Positions 59,970-64,000 of a stretch of DNA of 64,000 bases are shown here, in pieces. The notes under the pieces were generated by a model that was not told the origin of the DNA, ran no database searches, and saw only the letters and a program-made list of their open reading frames with translations. Location: NCBI RefSeq assembly GCF_001277255.1, contig NZ_CP012264.1, positions 4,030,001 to 4,094,000 on the forward strand. The letters are read 5' to 3'. The position numbers and the translations under genes are program-made. Within the stretch, counting starts at the first letter, position 1. Each line of letters starts with the position of its first letter. The stretch is from Cronobacter condimenti 1330 (GTDB lineage: Bacteria; Pseudomonadota; Gammaproteobacteria; Enterobacterales; Enterobacteriaceae).

Positions 59970-61246
59970 GCCTGCTCTCCTTTACTGCTAACGCCATTTT
60001 TCAGTTTCAGTTGCGGGCGCGTCATCGGCAGCAAACCCTGCGGACGCCAGATCATCATCAGCACCATCAGGCCGCCGAGCACCAGCATGCTGTATTCATT
60101 CAGGTCACGCATCAGTTCGCGCGACACCACCAGCAGAATCGCCGCCAGGATCACCGCAAACTGCGAGCCCATCCCACCCAGCACCACAATAGCCAGCACG
60201 AACGCGGATTCCGCGAAGGTGAACGATTCAGGGCTGACAAAACCCTGGCGCGCGGCAAACAGCGTCCCGGCGAAACCCGCAAAGGCGGCGCTGATGGTAA
60301 ACGCGGTGAGCTTGATACGCGTCGGGTTCAGACCGAGCGAGCGGCAGGCGATTTCATCTTCACGCAGCGCTTCCCACGCGCGGCCAAGCGGCATACGCAA
60401 CAGGCGGTTAATCACAAACAGCGAGAAGACCACCAGCAGCAGCGCCACCAGATAGAGCCAGATGACGCGATCAGACGGGTCATATTTCATGCCGAAGAAA
60501 TTACTGAAGGTGTCCCAGCCGCCTTCGCGCGCGGTACGGCTGAACTCCAGGCCAAAGAAAGTCGGTTTTGGGATCTGACTGATGCCGTTCGGGCCGCCAG
60601 TGATTTCGGTATTGTTGAGCAGCAGAATACGGACGATTTCGCCAAAGCCGAGCGTCACAATCGCCAGGTAGTCGCCACGCAGACGCAATACCGGGAAGCC
60701 GAGCAGAAAACCGGCCGCGGCGGCGACCAGGCCTGCGAGCGGCAGACAGGTCCAGAAGCCGAGCCCGTAGTAGTGATTCAGCAGCGCGAACGTATACGCG
60801 CCGATAGCGTAAAAGCCGCCGTAGCCGAGTACCAGCAGGCCGGAAAGCCCGACGACCACATTCAGGCCGAGACCGAGGATCACGTAGATCATGGTGAGCG
60901 TTGCGATATCCACCGTTCCGCGTGAAACCACAAACGGCCATGCCACGGCGACCACCAGCAGGCCAAGCAGGAACAGCTTCTGTTTTGCAGTCGAACCATC
61001 AATCGCCGGCAGAATAAACTTCGGTCCGGAGACATTTTTCAGGCCCTTCTGGAACAACGGGCGCAGCAGCTGGAATAAAAAGACCACGCCGGTGCCGACG
61101 GCAATCCACTCCCAGCGGATGCTGTCGGCGGTGTCGACGACCAGGCGGGTGCCGTTCAGTTCAAGCTGAACGCCCATAAAAACGCCCGCCAGCACGAAGA
61201 ACATCGCGGCGGCCAGCAGCGCCCCAAACACATGCATCGGTTTCAT
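59966..61246 (-). CDS. livM: Branched-chain amino acid importer permease LivM
   Basis: 426-residue membrane subunit with about ten helices; the EAA-like contact segment lies in MPLGRAWEALREDEIACRSLGLN. It pairs with LivH. ATG overlaps the livH stop by 4 bp. Confidence 0.96.
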   Translation of the reverse strand: MKPMHVFGALLAAAMFFVLAGVFMGVQLELNGTRLVVDTADSIRWEWIAVGTGVVFLFQLLRPLFQKGLKNVSGPKFILPAIDGSTAKQKLFLLGLLVVAVAWPFVVSRGTVDIATLTMIYVILGLGLNVVVGLSGLLVLGYGGFYAIGAYTFALLNHYYGLGFWTCLPLAGLVAAAAGFLLGFPVLRLRGDYLAIVTLGFGEIVRILLLNNTEITGGPNGISQIPKPTFFGLEFSRTAREGGWDTFSNFFGMKYDPSDRVIWLYLVALLLVVFSLFVINRLLRMPLGRAWEALREDEIACRSLGLNPTRIKLTAFTISAAFAGFAGTLFAARQGFVSPESFTFAESAFVLAIVVLGGMGSQFAVILAAILLVVSRELMRDLNEYSMLVLGGLMVLMMIWRPQGLLPMTRPQLKLKNGVSSKGEQA

Positions 61247-62169
61247 ACTTTTTCTACCTCCGGGCGACCCAGAATACCGGTCGGCATCACCAGCAGGACG
61301 CCGATCAACAGGGCAAACGACACCACATCTTTATATTCGGTGCTGAGATACGCCGAGGTCAGCGCCTCGGTGACGCCCAGAATAAGGCCGCCAATCATTG
61401 CACCCGGAATACTGCCGATGCCGCCAAGCACCGCGGCGGTGAACGCTTTCATCCCGGCCATAAAGCCGATGTAGGGGTTGATAACGCCGTAGAACTGACC
61501 GAGCAAAACGCCTGCCACCGCCGCCATCGCGGCGCCGATGACAAAGGTCAGCGCGATCACGCGATCGGTATTGATGCCAAGCAGGCTCGCCATTTTGAGA
61601 TCTTCTGCGCAGGCACGACAGGCGCGCCCCATCCGGGAATAACGGATGAACAGCGTCAGCGCGAGCATCGCGATAAAGGTCACAATCCAGATAACCAACT
61701 GCATTGTCGTGATGGTGGCAGCGAAATTCTCGCTGCTGCCAATGGTCCACTGGCCGTTAAAGAGGCTCGGGAGCGCGACGTCGCGCGAGCCCTGCGTCAG
61801 GCTGACGTAGTTTTGCAGGAAAATAGACATCCCGATGGCGGAGATAAGCGCAATCAGGCGCTTGGAACTGCGTACAGGACGATAAGCCACGCGCTCAATG
61901 CTCCAGCCGTAGGCGCTGGAGACAACAATCGCGCCGATAAATGCCGCGCCGACCAACAGCCAGCTGGTATCGATACCCATCATCATGAGGGCGGCGATGA
62001 TCATGAATGACACGTAGCTGCCAATCATATAGACCTCGCCGTGGGCGAAGTTAATCATGCCGATAATGCCGTAGACCATGGTGTAGCCGATGGCGATCAG
62101 CGCGTAAGTACTGCCCAGCGTGACGCCGTTAAACATCTGCTGCAGAAAATAGAGAAACTGCTCGGACAT
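61243..62169 (-). CDS. livH: Branched-chain amino acid importer permease LivH
   Basis: 308-residue membrane subunit. NGVTLGSTYALIAIGYTMVYG near the start and GRACRACAEDLKMASLLGIN, the ATPase-contact segment, are typical. It is the first intact gene of livHMGF; the remnant of livK lies 68 bp upstream, where a full livK stands in E. coli. Confidence 0.97.
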   Translation of the reverse strand: MSEQFLYFLQQMFNGVTLGSTYALIAIGYTMVYGIIGMINFAHGEVYMIGSYVSFMIIAALMMMGIDTSWLLVGAAFIGAIVVSSAYGWSIERVAYRPVRSSKRLIALISAIGMSIFLQNYVSLTQGSRDVALPSLFNGQWTIGSSENFAATITTMQLVIWIVTFIAMLALTLFIRYSRMGRACRACAEDLKMASLLGINTDRVIALTFVIGAAMAAVAGVLLGQFYGVINPYIGFMAGMKAFTAAVLGGIGSIPGAMIGGLILGVTEALTSAYLSTEYKDVVSFALLIGVLLVMPTGILGRPEVEKV

Positions 62170-62237
62170 AACGTAACCTTATTAAAACCTGTCGGACGGC
62201 GTCCGACGGGCGGGATGAACATCGGGTATGCTGTATT

Positions 62238-62495
62238 TCAGGCGACAAACGGCCCGTTTTTCGCAACGGTTGATGCACCGTCGGCATGCCACTCAAAACC
62301 ACTCACTTCAAATCCCTTCAGATCGCTTTTTTCATCCCAGTTCAGCGGCCCAGACACGGTCGTTACACCGTGAGATTTTATTTTCTTCACCAGAGCGACT
62401 GCGCCGCCGTGAAACACCTTAGCGCCCCACTGCGCCATCGGCCCGGACATGGCGCCTGTAGCGTCCACGTTGTTCGCCTGCGCGTTGCTGTTCAT
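62238..62495 (-). pseudogene. livK: livK remnant with a large internal in-frame deletion
   Basis: 85-codon open frame at the livK position. Residues 14-24 (GAMSGPMAQWG) match the N-terminal part of mature LivK. Residues 34-79, including VSGPLNWDEKSDLKGFE and EWHADG, match its C terminus. About 280 residues between them, the signal peptide among them, are gone relative to a full-length LivK of 369. A six-residue tail (NGPFVA) follows the normal end. ATG at 62495 has a GAGG ribosome site, so it may be translated, but it cannot form a binding protein. LivJ, whose end is at the right edge, probably serves the transporter. Confidence 0.85.
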
Positions 62496-62916
62496 CCTCA
62501 AAATCCCCGTTCGTGATGTGTGTTGCTAATAAGTTTTATTATGGTTAAAAAATATTCTGCTGTTTTAATAGACAACGCTATTTTTACCTGTCTCTTTAAA
62601 GGGTTAGCGTGGTTTTTAGCGAAACTATAATTAAAACATCTATTTTTCAGTCTATTAAGAAAAGATAATATTCTGAAATATGGCCGAGATAAACAAAAAA
62701 AAGCGCAGCGAATAGCATAAAATATCGGCATTATAAGCCAGATAAAACGCTGCCTTTCAGGGTTATATGCTGGTTAAATTTCATTCCTCGCGCTTTCCCG
62801 CTGGTTAATTAATGAGACAAAAACTAATCAGCTACTGAATAGATCTTGCCATGACGCCCAGCACCTGAAAAAAATCGGGTAAACTCAGTTATTCACCCAT
62901 GGCGGAATGATTGTTT
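62496..62916. other. AT-rich region between the livK remnant and panM
   Basis: About 420 bp, clearly richer in A+T than its surroundings, with no supportable gene on either strand. It should hold the liv operon promoter (minus) and the panM promoter (plus). Lrp control of liv genes is known in E. coli, but no individual site can be named here with confidence. Confidence 0.55.
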
Positions 62917-63309
62917 ATGAAACTCACTATCCTTCGTCTGCATACCCTGAGCGAACAGGACAAAATCGACCTCGCGAAGATCTGGCCGGAATATCCTTCT
63001 GAATCGCTGCGTCTTGATGAGAACCACCGGATTTATGCCGCGCGCTTTAACGAGCGGCTGCTGGGCGCGGTGCGCGTGACGCTGCGCGGCACCGAAGGCG
63101 CCATGGATTCTCTGCGGGTACGGGAAGTCACGCGTCGTCGCGGCGTTGGGCATTACCTGATTGAAGAGACGATCCGCGATAACCCGTCGATGACCGACTG
63201 GTGGGTGATGGATATCGGTGTGGAAGACTACAACGTGATGAACGCGTTTATGCAGACGCTGGGCTTTAACGCGCAGCAGGATGGCTGGGTGAAGCGGTTA
63301 GAGGCGTGA
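62917..63309 (+). CDS. panM: PanD maturation factor PanM (PanZ)
   Basis: 130-residue GNAT-fold protein that triggers self-cleavage of pro-PanD to active aspartate decarboxylase and acts as a coenzyme A sensor. SLRVREVTRRRGVGHYLIEE is the CoA-binding core; KIWPEYPSESL and YAARFNERLLGAVRVTL are conserved. The start is at ATG 62917 (MKLTILRL), two codons into the open frame. It sits between the livK remnant and livJ, as in E. coli. Confidence 0.95.
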   Translation: MKLTILRLHTLSEQDKIDLAKIWPEYPSESLRLDENHRIYAARFNERLLGAVRVTLRGTEGAMDSLRVREVTRRRGVGHYLIEETIRDNPSMTDWWVMDIGVEDYNVMNAFMQTLGFNAQQDGWVKRLEA

Positions 63310-63321
63310 TGTTAATAAAGG

Positions 63322-63346
63322 GGTGGATGCGCTGCGCTTATCCACC
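63322..63346. repeat. REP-like palindrome after panM
   Basis: GGTGGATGCG and CGCTTATCCACC around a short loop resemble the REP core (GGATGCG...CTTATCC). It ends 22 bp before the ERIC array. Confidence 0.55.
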
Positions 63347-63368
63347 TTACGCGACAGCGGCATACACC

Positions 63369-63640
63369 GCTGTCGCGCGAAAGACGCAATAGCCTCTTTA
63401 CCCACGTATTTCGTGCTACAGCAAGGCGGCAAGCCCTGAAATCCCCGGGAGCTTACATCAGTAAGTGACCGGGGTTGAAGGGTGCAGCCAACGCTGCTGT
63501 CGTGCGAAAGACGCAACAGCCTATTTACCCAAGTATTTCGTGCTACAGCAAGGCGGCAAGCCCTGAAATCCCCGGGAGCTTACATCAGTAAGTGACCGGG
63601 GTTGAAGGGTGCAGCCAACGCTGCTGTCGTGCGAAAGACG
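63369..63640. repeat. Tandem ERIC elements
   Basis: Two direct copies with an exact 127-bp period (63369-63495, 63496-63622) plus 18 bases of a third copy. The copies differ at four positions, all in the first 40 bases; the remainder is identical. The core AATCCCCGGGAGCTTACATC then AGTAAGTGACCGGGG is the ERIC signature, and 127 bp is the classic ERIC length. A right-end fragment next to a GCGACAGCGG/CCGCTGTCGC hairpin (63351-63376) precedes them. They fill the panM-livJ interval. Confidence 0.9.
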
Positions 63641-63652
63641 CCGGGGAAATAA

Positions 63653-64000
63653 TTATTTGGCGTCGGTCGCCGTACCATTGGCATGCCAGGTAAACACGCC
63701 AAACTCAAAGCCTTTCAGATCGCCCTTCGAATCCCAGGAGAGCGGCCCCATCACGGTGTCTACCGAATTCGCTTTCAGGTATTTGGCGATTGCCGCCGGG
63801 TCGTCGCTCTGGTTCAGGCCAGCGGCCAGAGACTGCAGCGCGGCGTAAGTGGTCCACACAAACGCGCCGCTCGGATCCTGTTTCTTCGCTTTGATGGCGT
63901 CCACAATCGGTTTGTTCGCGGGTACCTGATCGTAGTTCTTCGGCTTGGTCACCAGCATGCCTTCGGCTGCATCGCCCGCGATGTTAGACAGCGACACGTT
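63653..64000 (-). CDS. livJ: Branched-chain amino acid-binding protein LivJ, C-terminal part
   Basis: The last 115 codons of LivJ, which continues beyond the window. It includes LSNIAGDAAEGMLVTKPKNY, DPSGAFVWTTYAALQSL and the ending GPLSWDSKGDLKGFEFG with WHANGTATDAK. The periplasmic protein delivers Leu, Ile and Val to LivHMGF. With livK reduced to a remnant, this is the only binding protein visible for the transporter. Confidence 0.96.
   Translation of the reverse strand, partial: NVSLSNIAGDAAEGMLVTKPKNYDQVPANKPIVDAIKAKKQDPSGAFVWTTYAALQSLAAGLNQSDDPAAIAKYLKANSVDTVMGPLSWDSKGDLKGFEFGVFTWHANGTATDAK

Noticed and set aside
62238..62495. A new small protein unrelated to LivK
   Set aside because: Both ends carry LivK motifs in the right order and the gene sits at the livK position.
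63369..63640. Direct repeats as a CRISPR array
   Set aside because: Repeats are 127 bp with no unique spacers and match ERIC; no cas genes nearby.
63653..64000. livJ as a truncated pseudogene
   Set aside because: The frame is open to the window edge and matches the normal C terminus, so it is only cut by the window.
1..64000. tRNA or rRNA genes
   Set aside because: No clover-leaf or rRNA signature sequences were noticed on either strand.

Overview
The window is an enterobacterial chromosome segment, probably from Enterobacteriaceae close to Cronobacter, Enterobacter or Franconibacter. The genus is inferred only from gene content and GC-rich third codon positions. Its backbone follows the Escherichia coli order from the ompB locus to the liv locus: envZ-ompR, greB, tex, feoABC, bioH, gntX, nfuA, malQP, malT, glpR-glpG-glpE, glpD, glgPACXB, asd, yhgN, gntUKR, yhhW, yhhX, ryhB, yhhY, ggt, yhhA, ugpQCEAB, livFGMH, panM, livJ. 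Nearly every protein matches its E. coli counterpart in length.

Region by region. 34-2096 encodes the osmosensing pair EnvZ/OmpR. 2309-9422 is accessory DNA between ompR and greB. It holds a seven-gene operon that encodes a complete non-phosphorylating (oxidative) L-fucose pathway: permease, mutarotase, fucose dehydrogenase, fuconolactonase, fuconate dehydratase, 2-keto-3-deoxyfuconate dehydrogenase and a FAH-family diketo-acid hydrolase. A divergent FadR-type GntR regulator and two matching palindromic operators control it. 9513-12422 is greB and tex. 12975-15777 is feoABC behind a Fur-like site. 15811-18669 holds a DUF1471 protein, bioH, gntX, nfuA and a cspA-type gene with a full cold-shock promoter and leader, which occupies the place of E. 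coli gntT. 18939-30635 is the maltose and glycerol-3-phosphate block (malQP/malT, glpEGR/glpD) with recognisable CRP, MalT and GlpR sites.

30760-32803 holds a membrane diguanylate cyclase and an orphan membrane protein between glpD and glgP. 32871-42323 is the full glycogen cluster, with tightly packed genes. 42587-49894 holds asd, yhgN, a small unknown membrane protein, the low-affinity gluconate system with its GntR operators, and yhhW/yhhX. 49950-50046 is the small RNA RyhB with its Fur box. 50223-58218 holds yhhY, ggt, yhhA and the Pho-regulated ugp system, which carries an inverted REP pair between ugpB and ugpA. 58487-63652 is the branched-chain amino acid transporter locus with panM, followed by tandem ERIC elements. 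livJ runs off the right edge.

The most unusual points are: (1) GlpG keeps its full 276-residue length but has lost the rhomboid catalytic serine and histidine (S201G, H254L) and oxyanion His150, so it looks like a pseudoprotease; (2) livK has collapsed to an 85-codon open frame that joins its N-terminal and C-terminal motifs, leaving LivJ as the only visible binding protein; (3) the oxidative L-fucose operon with its own operator pair; (4) a cspA-type gene in place of gntT; (5) two ERIC copies in tandem with an exact 127-bp period.
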